Source: JBCCGI01 sp039029355 (GTDB lineage: Bacteria > Planctomycetota > UBA1135 > GCA-002686595). From it: 64,000 nt of DNA. This document shows positions 36,886-44,467 of the stretch, one piece after another. How positions within the stretch are numbered: the first letter of the stretch is position 1; each line of letters opens with the position of its first letter. The translations under genes were made by a program, and so were the position numbers. Under the pieces are notes generated by a model. That model saw only the letters and a program-made list of their open reading frames with translations. It ran no database searches and was not told where the DNA came from. Location: contig JBCCGI010000005.1 in the NCBI GenBank assembly GCA_039029355.1, positions 1 to 64,000 on the forward strand, read 5' to 3'.

Positions 36886-38565
36886 TCAGGGCGCGACCGT
36901 CCCGAGCACCAGGCCGGAGAGCTCGATCGGCGCGCCCGGAGCACCGAGCGGCGCGTGAACGGCCTGGAACCCGAAGGTCTGGCCGGCGAGCCCGGGGTCG
37001 TTTGGCAGCGCCAGGGCGAGGCTGCTGGCACCGGCGGTCATCGGCGCGGTGCCGACGGGGAACGAGGGCAGGACGAGCGACAGGAGAAGCTCTCCCAGAC
37101 CGGGCACGTCGAACCCGCAGCCGAACCCGTCCGTGCCGTCGAAGCCGCCGAAGTAGAAGGCCAGCCCGGTCGGGAAGGCCCCGGCATCGAGCTGCAGGCC
37201 GAAGGCCTGGCCGACCGCGAAGGTCGAGCCCGTGCCCGACAAGAGCAGCGGGTTGCCGGAGCAACCGGCGCTCCTGATGAAGGGGCTGGGGATCGACTCG
37301 ATAGCGCCGATGTCGACGATCGGCGCCGCTCCGGCTCCCGTGTCGGGGACGGTGGGCTCGTCGGCGAAGCGCGGATTCTGCGCGAAGTCCAGCAGGATCG
37401 CCGGCGGGACCCCGGCGTTGAAGCCGGCGTCGATCGCCGGCGAGGCGAGCGTCAGGGAGAAGTCGCCCGCCGCGGCGTCGGCGAAGAGCGGATCGCCCGC
37501 GAGGTTGCCGGTGCCCGCATAGCCCCCCTCGACGATCGAGTACTGGACGTTGGTCCCGGCGTTCACCTGGTTCTCGGAGCCCTGGGACCCATCCGAACCC
37601 GAGTTGTCCCACAGGATGCAGTTGACCACCGTCTCTGCGGGAGCCCCGGGGTCGTGGATGCCGCCCCAGTCGCTGGCCGTGGCCGAGTTGCCGACGATCG
37701 TGCAGCTTCGGACGGCGTTGTTCTGCCCCACGTTCATGAAGATCGCGCCGCCGCCGAAGGGGCCGGTGGCCGTGTTGCCACGGAACACGCAGTTGACGGC
37801 CAAGACGTCGTCGGTGCCGAACAGCTCTAGCGCGCCGCCGCGGGACGCCGTGTTGTTCTCGAACAGGCAGCGGTCGAAGCGCACCGCTCCCGCGCCGGCA
37901 AGGTCGAGCGCGCCGCCGGCGAAGGCCCCGTCGCCGTCCACGAAGGAGCAGTCGACGAAGCTCGGCGCGGCTCCGGCGCTGAGGTGCCCGGCGGCGCCGC
38001 CGAAGGTGCAGCGGTGCGAGGCGAAACGGCAGTTGCGGAGGGCCGGCGCAACATCGCCCGCGCACAGGATGCCCGCGCCCCGGTCCTCGTTGGCCCCGGC
38101 TCCGTTGGCGTTGCCCGAGCGCACCGTGAAGCCGTCCAGCAGCGCGCCGGCGTCGGCGTTCCCGATCACCACGTGGTAGCTGTTGTCGTCGAACAGTCCG
38201 CCACCGTCGTCGCCGGCCAGGTCGCCGGAGAGCACGCTGGGCGCCGTGCCGAACGGCGGGCGCTCGTCCGGCGAGGTCTCGCCGCCCAGGAATCCGCCGT
38301 ACAGCGCGACGGCGTCCTTGAGGACGAACGAGGCGCCGCGATCTCCGGTGCTCGAGGGAAGGTAGTCGCCCTGGGCGGCGAACACGCTGTCTCCGGACAC
38401 CGCTGCGGCCAACGCGGCCTGGACGCCGCCGGGTCCCTGGAACGCATCGCTCCAGGTAGAGCCGTCATTGAGACCGGTCGTGAGGTCGGCGTCCACGTAG
38501 ATCACCTGCGCCGAGGCGACGGGGCAAAGAACCAGCAGGACGGCGGGCGGGAGGAAGGTACGCAT
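36886..38565 (-). CDS. Secreted right-handed parallel beta-helix protein
   Basis: A 559-residue protein with signal sequence (LPPAVLLVLCPVASAQ). It begins VIYVDADLTTGLNDGSTWSDAF, the usual opening of pectin-lyase-fold choice-of-anchor proteins, and continues with beta-helix coils (NCRFASHRC, DCSFVDGDGAF, RCLFENNTASRGGAL, NCVFRGNTAT) and the DPLFADAAAGDFSL ... SPAIDAG closing motif. The last 130 residues form a module similar to that of the convergent VPS10-like protein. Probably surface or extracellular; substrate unknown. Confidence 0.9.
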   Translation of the reverse strand: MRTFLPPAVLLVLCPVASAQVIYVDADLTTGLNDGSTWSDAFQGPGGVQAALAAAVSGDSVFAAQGDYLPSSTGDRGASFVLKDAVALYGGFLGGETSPDERPPFGTAPSVLSGDLAGDDGGGLFDDNSYHVVIGNADAGALLDGFTVRSGNANGAGANEDRGAGILCAGDVAPALRNCRFASHRCTFGGAAGHLSAGAAPSFVDCSFVDGDGAFAGGALDLAGAGAVRFDRCLFENNTASRGGALELFGTDDVLAVNCVFRGNTATGPFGGGAIFMNVGQNNAVRSCTIVGNSATASDWGGIHDPGAPAETVVNCILWDNSGSDGSQGSENQVNAGTNVQYSIVEGGYAGTGNLAGDPLFADAAAGDFSLTLASPAIDAGFNAGVPPAILLDFAQNPRFADEPTVPDTGAGAAPIVDIGAIESIPSPFIRSAGCSGNPLLLSGTGSTFAVGQAFGLQLDAGAFPTGLAFYFGGFDGTDGFGCGFDVPGLGELLLSLVLPSFPVGTAPMTAGASSLALALPNDPGLAGQTFGFQAVHAPLGAPGAPIELSGLVLGTVAP

Positions 38566-38593
38566 GGAGCTCCACTTCGCAGGGGAAACGAGC

Positions 38594-38613
38594 GCGATCG
38601 CACCGGCGATCGC
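38594..38613. repeat. Paired GCGATCGC octamers upstream of the beta-helix gene
   Basis: Two perfect GCGATCGC palindromes (38594-38601 and 38606-38613) separated by four bases lie 29-48 nt before the minus-strand ATG at 38565, inside the probable leader. A TATCCT box (minus strand) lies further upstream. Could be an operator or a hairpin; unproven. Confidence 0.4.
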
Positions 38614-38691
38614 CCGGAGCAGCGAGGATATCGGGAATCGGCTGCGACGACCGAACCCCTCGCCGAACGTCCGCCGCGGAGCCGGGCCCGC

Positions 38692-40209
38692 CTAGCCCCC
38701 GCGCAGCCGACGGCTCGCCTCGACGATCGCGTGCAGCTTGCGCTCCGCGACCTCCGTCGCGGTGATCGGGTTGTCGGCGAAGGTGGCGAAGCCGCAGTCG
38801 GGGTTGAGCAGCACGCGCTCCGCCCCGAACAGCTCGATGGCTCGGCGCGTCTTGGCCTCGATCTCCCCCACCGTCTCCACGTGCGCGCGCTTCTGGTTGA
38901 CGACGCCGACGCCGATGCGCTTGGTCTCGGGAAGCGCGCGCAGCAGGCTCTCGTCGCCCGCGCGGGGAGTGCATAGCTCGAGCACCAGGGTTCCGACCGG
39001 GACGCGGTCGAGGAGCGGCAGGAGCGGTGCGTAGTCTCCGGCGAGCGCCACGCTCTCGTCCGGCGACCAGTTGCCGCGGCAGACGTGCATCGCCAGGCGC
39101 TCCTCCGGCAGGCCAGCGGTCAGCTGGCAGAGGAGCTCGGCGGCGAAGTCGAGCTCGGCGCGCGAGTCGCCCCGCTCGCCCAAGGCTCCGCACATGAAGC
39201 TGCGGCCGCCCTCGCGTCGGTCGCCGTGCGCCACCTCGGTGAGCACGGGCTCGTCCAGCTGGACGAGCGCTGCACCGCTCGCGAGCAGGAAGGAGAGCTC
39301 CTCGCGCAGGACGCGAACGACGTCCTCCGCGAGCGCTTCCCGGTCGCGGTAGGCGCGGTCCGAGATGCACTCCATCCACATGGTCCGCGTCAGAAGGTAC
39401 GGGCCCGGGAGCGCGACCTTGATCGGACGATCGGTGAGCTGGCGCAGGAACTCGACCTCGTGAACGGCGAGCGGGCGGCTGCGTCCCAGCGGGCCGAACA
39501 CCGCGGGATGCCGTACCTCGGAGGCCGGGACGTCCAGGGCGTCGAGCTCGCGCTCGAACGCCTCGGGGTGGTCGACGTACGGGAGCAGGTCGGTCAGCGG
39601 GATGAGCTGGCAGTTGTCGAGGAGACCGCCCACGAAGCTGGCGTAGTTGTCGCGGCGTTGCTCGCCGTCGGTGACGACGTCGACTCCGGCGCGCAACTGC
39701 GCCTGGACCGAGAGCCGGACCGCGTCCCGGGCGGCGTCGTCGAACTCGCCGTCGGACAGGCGCCCCTCGAGGCGTTCGTGCAGCGACCGCAGGAGCCAGC
39801 GCGGGCGAGGCCAGCTCCCAACGCCCATGACGGAGAGGGGCTCGATCGCGGGCGCGGGCGCCGGATCCGGCAGGCGATCGGGAACGCGGACGGCCACCAC
39901 GTGTTGGGTCAGCGGCATGGGCTCGCGCTGCGCCTGGCCCGGCCCGACTCGGCTGGGGTCGAACGCACCCTTGGAGACGAGGAAGCTGCGGCGCTCGGAG
40001 TCCTCGTGCGTCGAGACGAGCTCGTTGCCCGTAAGCCGGCACCAGGACGGCAGGTCCTCCGCGACCGACGGCTCGGCGGACAGGATCTCGAGCAGCTCGC
40101 CGGGGCGCAGGGGATCGATGTGCTTGCGGATCAACAGCAGCAGGCCGTTGCCGCAGTCGAGCGTCCCTCCATCGAAGCTGTCGTTGGGAGCGTAGGGGTG
40201 CCGGCTCAC
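38692..40209 (-). CDS. TusA-like sulfur carrier fused to a cobalamin-independent methionine synthase-type (MetE C-terminal) domain
   Basis: A 505-residue fusion. Residues about 10-80 are TusA-like (TLDCGNGLLLLIRKHIDPL ... LPSWCRLTGNELV), with Cys19 at the persulfide position, although the CPxP motif is CGNG. From about residue 125 a single MetE/UROD-type barrel follows (MGVGSWPRP ... VDVVTDGEQRR). The zinc ligands of MetE are all present: His375 and Cys377 (AMHVCRGN), Glu411 (LVLELCTP) and Cys472 (LNPDCGF). The MetE N-terminal folate domain is absent, so methyl donor and acceptor are unknown. It is 15 nt after the DsrE gene. Confidence 0.88.
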   Translation of the reverse strand: MSRHPYAPNDSFDGGTLDCGNGLLLLIRKHIDPLRPGELLEILSAEPSVAEDLPSWCRLTGNELVSTHEDSERRSFLVSKGAFDPSRVGPGQAQREPMPLTQHVVAVRVPDRLPDPAPAPAIEPLSVMGVGSWPRPRWLLRSLHERLEGRLSDGEFDDAARDAVRLSVQAQLRAGVDVVTDGEQRRDNYASFVGGLLDNCQLIPLTDLLPYVDHPEAFERELDALDVPASEVRHPAVFGPLGRSRPLAVHEVEFLRQLTDRPIKVALPGPYLLTRTMWMECISDRAYRDREALAEDVVRVLREELSFLLASGAALVQLDEPVLTEVAHGDRREGGRSFMCGALGERGDSRAELDFAAELLCQLTAGLPEERLAMHVCRGNWSPDESVALAGDYAPLLPLLDRVPVGTLVLELCTPRAGDESLLRALPETKRIGVGVVNQKRAHVETVGEIEAKTRRAIELFGAERVLLNPDCGFATFADNPITATEVAERKLHAIVEASRRLRGG

Positions 40210-40224
40210 GGAGGTCGCTCGCGT

Positions 40225-40584
40225 CTAGTACGAGACGCTGGGGCAGCCGCCGGCCATGAACTCGACCAGCTTGGCGCCGCCCACCACGGCGGCGCCCGCC
40301 ACGAGACTCGCGTCGTCGAGGCCGCGCTTCTTGAAGCACGGGGCGCACACGTAGATCTGCCCGCCGGCCTCCGCGAAGCTCGCCATCAGCTCCGCCAGGG
40401 GCGCAAAGCCCTCCTCGGCGACGTCGTCGGCGTAGCCCTTCTGCGAGAGGCGGACGGCCTCGGTGCTGAGAAAGACCACGGTGTCCTGGTCGGAGCCCAG
40501 GGCCGCGTTCGCGACGACGAAGGCGACGGTGGCGCGGTCGCGGTCGTCCTTGGCGTGGGTGAGGGAGACGACGAACTTCTTCAT
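40225..40584 (-). CDS. DsrE-family sulfur-relay protein
   Basis: A 119-residue DsrE/DsrF-like protein. Visible family features are the THAKDDRDRATVAFVVANAAL opening, a VVFLSTEAVRL strand, KGYADDVAEEGF and the Cys pair in YVCAPCFKKRGL (about residues 80-91). These Cys residues are the expected persulfide carriers. It sits between two TusA-like proteins, which fits a sulfur-transfer chain. No clear ribosome site precedes the ATG at 40584. Confidence 0.9.
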   Translation of the reverse strand: MKKFVVSLTHAKDDRDRATVAFVVANAALGSDQDTVVFLSTEAVRLSQKGYADDVAEEGFAPLAELMASFAEAGGQIYVCAPCFKKRGLDDASLVAGAAVVGGAKLVEFMAGGCPSVSY

Positions 40585-40606
40585 GGCTCGGGGCCCGCGA
40601 AGCGGG

Positions 40607-41260
40607 TCAGGGGTCGGGGTGGGAGGACGGGCGAGCACAGGACTCGACGAGGTACCGCGGCGGCGCGGCCGCCACGAGTAGATTACCGGTGAGGCGACAC
40701 CAGGCGGGTAGGTCCGCAGGCGCGCCGGGGTCGGTGGTGCGGAGCAGGAGTCGCCCCCCGGAGTCCAGGCGCCGGACGCGGAGCTTGAGCTCGAGGGCCA
40801 GCTCGCCGCAACCGCGGTCGCCGGCGTCCCAGTGCACGAGCCGCTTCGAGGCCGCGACCGCGGCCTCCAGGTCCTCCTCCGGCGACGTCTCCGTGCCTGT
40901 CGCGACGCGCTCGTCGGCCGGCTCCGCTCCCTCGTCCGCCGGCATGCGCAGGCGGGCCGGGATGCGCTCCCCGGGCCAGGGCCCCTCGGACGAGAGCCGC
41001 TCGTCCGCGTGGCGCCAGCCCGCCCGGTAGCACGCGAGCTGTCGAATGCTGCGGTAGGCGCTCTCGAGAAAGACGGCGGGCTCACGGCCGTGCCGGCGGG
41101 CCAGGCAGGCGATGCACGCGGGCTCGTCCGCGAAGCCGAGCAGGAGTCCGACGACGGCGTCGTGCCCCAGGAGGACGATGGCGCAGGACGCGCAGGGCGT
41201 ACCCCGGCAGCGGTCGACGTGCGCGATGACGTCCTCGGCCCTCGGGCTGTCGCGATTCAT
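40607..41260 (-). CDS. Cys-rich protein with C-terminal TusA-like domain
   Basis: A 217-residue protein. The N-terminal half has CRGTPCASC (about 18-26) and CIACL (49-53), a Cys-rich arrangement that could bind metal or carry thiols. A Glu/Pro-rich linker (about 100-130) leads to a TusA-like domain (about 141-205: HWDAGDRGCGELALELK ... LPAWCRLTGNLLV), with Cys151 at the TusA active position. The LPxWCRLTGN segment is nearly the same as in the TusA-MetE fusion two genes downstream, which argues for recent common origin. First gene of the operon. Confidence 0.75.
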   Translation of the reverse strand: MNRDSPRAEDVIAHVDRCRGTPCASCAIVLLGHDAVVGLLLGFADEPACIACLARRHGREPAVFLESAYRSIRQLACYRAGWRHADERLSSEGPWPGERIPARLRMPADEGAEPADERVATGTETSPEEDLEAAVAASKRLVHWDAGDRGCGELALELKLRVRRLDSGGRLLLRTTDPGAPADLPAWCRLTGNLLVAAAPPRYLVESCARPSSHPDP

Positions 41261-41264
41261 GCAG

Positions 41265-41277
41265 TCACGTCACGTGA
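41265..41277. promoter_or_regulatory. 13-bp inverted repeat just before the sulfur-relay operon
   Basis: TCACGT-C-ACGTGA is a perfect inverted repeat ending 4 nt before the ATG at 41260, in the 66-bp gap to efp. Position and symmetry suggest an operator for a dimeric regulator, or a small leader hairpin covering the start. Only one copy was seen. Confidence 0.35.
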
Positions 41278-41326
41278 AGCTGCGGCCGTCCCGAGGGGTT
41301 GGCCCTCCCGCCGTTGACTCGCGCAG

Positions 41327-41890
41327 CTAGTTCGCGCGGCCCTGGAACTCGCCGGTGTCGGTCGAGACCTTGACCTTCTCGCCGACGCCGATGTGCATCG
41401 GCACCTTGATCTTCAGCCCGGTCTCGAGCACCGCGTCCTTCTTGACGTTGGTCGCGGTGTTGCCCTTCACCGCCACCTCGGCGTCCGTGACCTCGAGCTC
41501 GACCGACTTCGGAAGGACGACGTCGATCGGCGTGGTGCCGTGGAAGGTGATCTCGACGGTCGTGTTCTCCTTCACGAAGCCCATCTTGTCGCCGACCAGG
41601 TTGTCGTTGAGCGGGAACTGCTCGTAGGACTCGGCGTCCATGAAGCAGTAGTCGCCGTTCGACTCCTTGTAGAGGTACTCGGCCTTGCGCTTGTCGAGGT
41701 AAGCGAGGTCGACGTTGTCGGAGCCGCTGAGGCGCATCGACCCGTTCTGCCCGTTGTTGAGCGAGCGGGTCTTGATCTGGACCACCGAGCGCAGGTTGCC
41801 CGGGGTGCGGTGCTCGTACTCGGTGATCAGGAGCAGGTCGCCGTCCTTCTCGATCACCTGACCCTTTCGGATCTCGGTCGCCTTGGCCAT
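41327..41890 (-). CDS. efp: Translation elongation factor P
   Basis: A 187-residue EF-P that relieves ribosome stalling at polyproline. Three domains are clear: the N-terminal KOW-like domain, and two OB domains ending VSTDTGEFQGRAN (EF-P signature). The tip loop that usually carries the modified Lys or Arg after PG reads TPGNLRS, with Asn at that position and Arg two residues on. This implies a different or absent modification. Many proteins here have Pro-rich runs, so EF-P should matter. Confidence 0.96.
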   Translation of the reverse strand: MAKATEIRKGQVIEKDGDLLLITEYEHRTPGNLRSVVQIKTRSLNNGQNGSMRLSGSDNVDLAYLDKRKAEYLYKESNGDYCFMDAESYEQFPLNDNLVGDKMGFVKENTTVEITFHGTTPIDVVLPKSVELEVTDAEVAVKGNTATNVKKDAVLETGLKIKVPMHIGVGEKVKVSTDTGEFQGRAN

Positions 41891-41904
41891 CGTCTCGGAA
41901 TCTC

Positions 41905-41934
41905 TTAATAGGAGGGGCTGGGAAACGCCGTCAG
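41905..41934 (-). promoter_or_regulatory. Promoter of efp
   Basis: On the minus strand CTGACG (41934-41929) is followed after 18 nt by TATTAA (41910-41905). The predicted start is only about 8 nt before the efp ATG, so the leader would be very short. It lies in the 51-bp gap after the glycosyltransferase gene. Confidence 0.4.
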
Positions 41935-41941
41935 CCTAGCG

Positions 41942-43369
41942 TCACTCGCGCAGATAGACCAGGACGTCGAGGTCGCGGGCCAGGACGCGCACCGGGAAGG
42001 CCTCGATCAGCCGGAACTCGTCGCGCAGGTTGCGCAGGAACGACTCGCGGTCGGAGCGGCCCCAGTCCTCCAGCTGCTCGCGGTTCAGCACCAGCCAGGT
42101 GCGGCGCGGGTAGCGGCCCCAGGCGCTCGACAGGTTGGCCCGGAAGCGGTCCAGGTAGGCCACCTGGCGCCACTCGCGCACGTCCATGCGGGCCGGGTCG
42201 GGATCGAGGTAGTACTCGGCCACCGGCGCCTCCATGCCCAGGATCAGGTCGCCAGGCTCGCTCGCGGTCAACACGTAGGCGTAGGCGTCGCGCCAGCGGG
42301 GGCGGTCGCCGTGGGCGACGGTGAAGTACAGCAGCAGGTTCGCGAGCGCCGGCAGCACGAGCAGCGCGAGGTACGCCAGCCCCAACCCGCCGGGGACGGC
42401 CGAGAACCCGCGCCGCGTGAAGGCGCCGACGGGCGCGGCCGCGACGAACGCGATCCAGGGCAGCAACACGAAGACGTACTGGGCGGACATGCGCGCGAAG
42501 AGCGACGCGCCGAAGGCCAGCGCGAAGGTGGCGACCGTCGCGGCCAGGACGGCTGAGCCGGCGCGCTCGCGGCGGCGTAGCAACGTCCACGTCCCCAGCA
42601 GCACCCCCACCCCGATCGCCGGCGTCACGTAGAACCCGGTCGTGAACAGGAAGTGGGCCGCGTTGGGGTCCTTCTTCCCGACCCAGGTGTCCCAGACCTC
42701 GCGCGCCCAGGGCAATCCCGCGAGCGCGCCGACGCCGGCCAGGAGCAGGGTCGCGCGCCAGGGGCCGGGCTCGACGCGCTCGGGCCCGAGGCCGACCGCG
42801 CGCGCGACCCAGGGCCCCGCCAGCAGGCCGCCGAGCAGGAACGCCGCGCTCGGATGCGCCAGCGCCGCCGCCGCGACCAGCGCCACCCCCACCACGACCA
42901 GCGCGGTCCGCGGGCGGTACAGACCGCGCACGAACAGCCCGCCACCGACCAGCGCCAGGTCCTGGGCCAGCGTGTAGAAGCGCGCGTTCTGCGACCAGTA
43001 CACATGCCAGGTCGAGAGCGCGACCAAGAGCGCCGCCGCCGCCGCGTGACGCGCCGCGACGAACGGCCGAAAGGCCCAGTACGTCAGCGGCACGGTCAGG
43101 ATGCCGAGCACCGCCGGCAGGAGGCGCAGCTGCAGCTCGTCGGGCCGGGTCTCCGCCCCCCCGAAGAGCGCCGCGTACAGCAGGTAGCCGAGCCGGTTCT
43201 GCATCCCGACGCCGTCGAGGGCGTCCGAGAGCGTCAGCGCCTCGTCGTGCCACAGGCTCCAGTCGCCGAGCTTCCAGAGCCGCAGGAGGGCGATCGCCAA
43301 CGCCAGGAGCAGGATCCAGCCCGCCCCCGCCTCTGACGGTTGAGTTACGCCTCCGGACGGCCGATGCAT
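41942..43369 (-). CDS. GT39/ArnT-like polyprenyl-phosphate-dependent glycosyltransferase (GT-C fold)
   Basis: A 475-residue multi-pass membrane protein with about 9-11 hydrophobic helices. The first luminal loop has LWHDEALTL, the acidic motif of the GT39/GT83 superfamily, and AAALAHPSAAFLLGG continues the family pattern. These enzymes transfer a sugar from a lipid-phosphate donor to protein, lipid or glycan outside the membrane. The ATG at 43369 is chosen over an upstream GTG that lacks homology. It is encoded near other envelope glycan genes. Confidence 0.85.
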   Translation of the reverse strand: MHRPSGGVTQPSEAGAGWILLLALAIALLRLWKLGDWSLWHDEALTLSDALDGVGMQNRLGYLLYAALFGGAETRPDELQLRLLPAVLGILTVPLTYWAFRPFVAARHAAAAALLVALSTWHVYWSQNARFYTLAQDLALVGGGLFVRGLYRPRTALVVVGVALVAAAALAHPSAAFLLGGLLAGPWVARAVGLGPERVEPGPWRATLLLAGVGALAGLPWAREVWDTWVGKKDPNAAHFLFTTGFYVTPAIGVGVLLGTWTLLRRRERAGSAVLAATVATFALAFGASLFARMSAQYVFVLLPWIAFVAAAPVGAFTRRGFSAVPGGLGLAYLALLVLPALANLLLYFTVAHGDRPRWRDAYAYVLTASEPGDLILGMEAPVAEYYLDPDPARMDVREWRQVAYLDRFRANLSSAWGRYPRRTWLVLNREQLEDWGRSDRESFLRNLRDEFRLIEAFPVRVLARDLDVLVYLRE

Positions 43370-43479
43370 GTCAGGCTGGGTGCTCGCCACGGCGTGGAGG
43401 GTGGTAAAGCGGCGGCCCCGCCGCAACCAGCTTCCCGCCCGGCTTGCCACCGCTGCCGCCAGGATCCAGAATCGTCGTC

Positions 43480-43884
43480 ATGCGCGCCCTCCGACTCCTC
43501 TCCGCCCTGGCGGCCGCCTGCGGCCTCGCCTCGTGCGTGAACCTCGTCACCCCGCCGGGGATCCTCATCGCGAGCACCCCGCCGGGGGCGCACATCTCGG
43601 TCGACGGCCGCGACAGCGGTTTCGTGACGCCGGCCAGCATGGCCATCGACGACGACGCGAAGTGGATCGAGCTGCGCCTGGAGGGCTATGCCACCACCGC
43701 GCTGTTCCTCGAGCACGGCAAGCGGTACGAGCTCGTGCCGTGGTCCGAGGGCGTGGTCACGCCGCGCTCGTGGCCCTTCCCGCTGTTCCTGCCGATGACC
43801 GACCTCATCCTGCCGGTGCGGCTCGACGAGAGCCCGTCGCCGAGCCGCATCCACGTCGACCTGCGGCTGTCGGCCGAGGAGTGA
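43480..43884 (+). CDS. PEGA-domain lipoprotein
   Basis: A 134-residue predicted lipoprotein. A signal with lipobox LASC (LLSALAAACGLASC) is followed by one PEGA domain (ILIASTPPGAHISVDGRDSGFVTPA). PEGA domains are surface beta-sandwich modules. The C-terminal part is hydrophobic enough (FPLFLPMTDLILPV) to sit at a membrane. It is followed after 4 nt by the GmhB-like gene and probably co-transcribed with it. Confidence 0.88.
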   Translation: MRALRLLSALAAACGLASCVNLVTPPGILIASTPPGAHISVDGRDSGFVTPASMAIDDDAKWIELRLEGYATTALFLEHGKRYELVPWSEGVVTPRSWPFPLFLPMTDLILPVRLDESPSPSRIHVDLRLSAEE

Positions 43885-43888
43885 GCGA

Positions 43889-44464
43889 GTGAGCGCGCGC
43901 CCCGCCGTCTTCCTCGACCGGGACGGCACGCTGATCGACGAGCTCGGCTACCTGGGCGACCCCGACGGGGTCGCTCTCTACCCCGGTGCCGCCGCGGCGG
44001 TACGCGCGCTCAACGGGGCCGGCCTGCCGGTCGTGCTCATCACCAATCAGAGCGGCATCGCGCGCGGGCTCTTCACCGAGGACGACCTGGCGGCGGTGCA
44101 CGCGCGGCTCGAGGGCGACCTCGCCGCGGAGGGTGCGCGCCTCGACCTGATCGTGTACTGCCCCTACCACCCGGACCACGGCCCTCCGAAGTACCGCCGC
44201 GAGAGCGACTGCCGCAAGCCGGCGCCGGGCATGTACAACGAGGCGGTGCGGAGGCTCGACCTCGACCCGGCGCGGAGCTGGGCGGTCGGCGACTCGGCGC
44301 GCGACCTCGTCGCGGCGCAGCGCGCCGGCGTCACGGGGCTGCTGCTCGTCGCGACCGGCAAGGGCGAGGCCGAGCGGGAGCGCCTCGGGGACGTCGAGCA
44401 CCGCTTCGTGGCCGACCTCACCGCCGCGGCGGACGAGATCCTGGCCGAGCACAAGCGCAGGTAG
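43889..44464 (+). CDS. gmhB: HAD-IIIA phosphatase, D-glycero-manno-heptose 1,7-bisphosphate 7-phosphatase type
   Basis: A 191-residue HAD phosphatase with GTG start. The nucleophile motif is FLDRDGTLIDE, motif II is ITNQSG, and motif IV is VGDSARDL. The zinc-binding loop runs CPYHPDHGP ... SDCRKPAPGM; one of the usual four ligands (CxCRKP) is Ser. GmhB removes a phosphate in ADP-heptose synthesis for LPS or glycans. Related HisB phosphatases share the fold, but the context of glycan genes favours GmhB. Confidence 0.85.
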   Translation: MSARPAVFLDRDGTLIDELGYLGDPDGVALYPGAAAAVRALNGAGLPVVLITNQSGIARGLFTEDDLAAVHARLEGDLAAEGARLDLIVYCPYHPDHGPPKYRRESDCRKPAPGMYNEAVRRLDLDPARSWAVGDSARDLVAAQRAGVTGLLLVATGKGEAERERLGDVEHRFVADLTAAADEILAEHKRR

Positions 44465-44467
44465 GGC

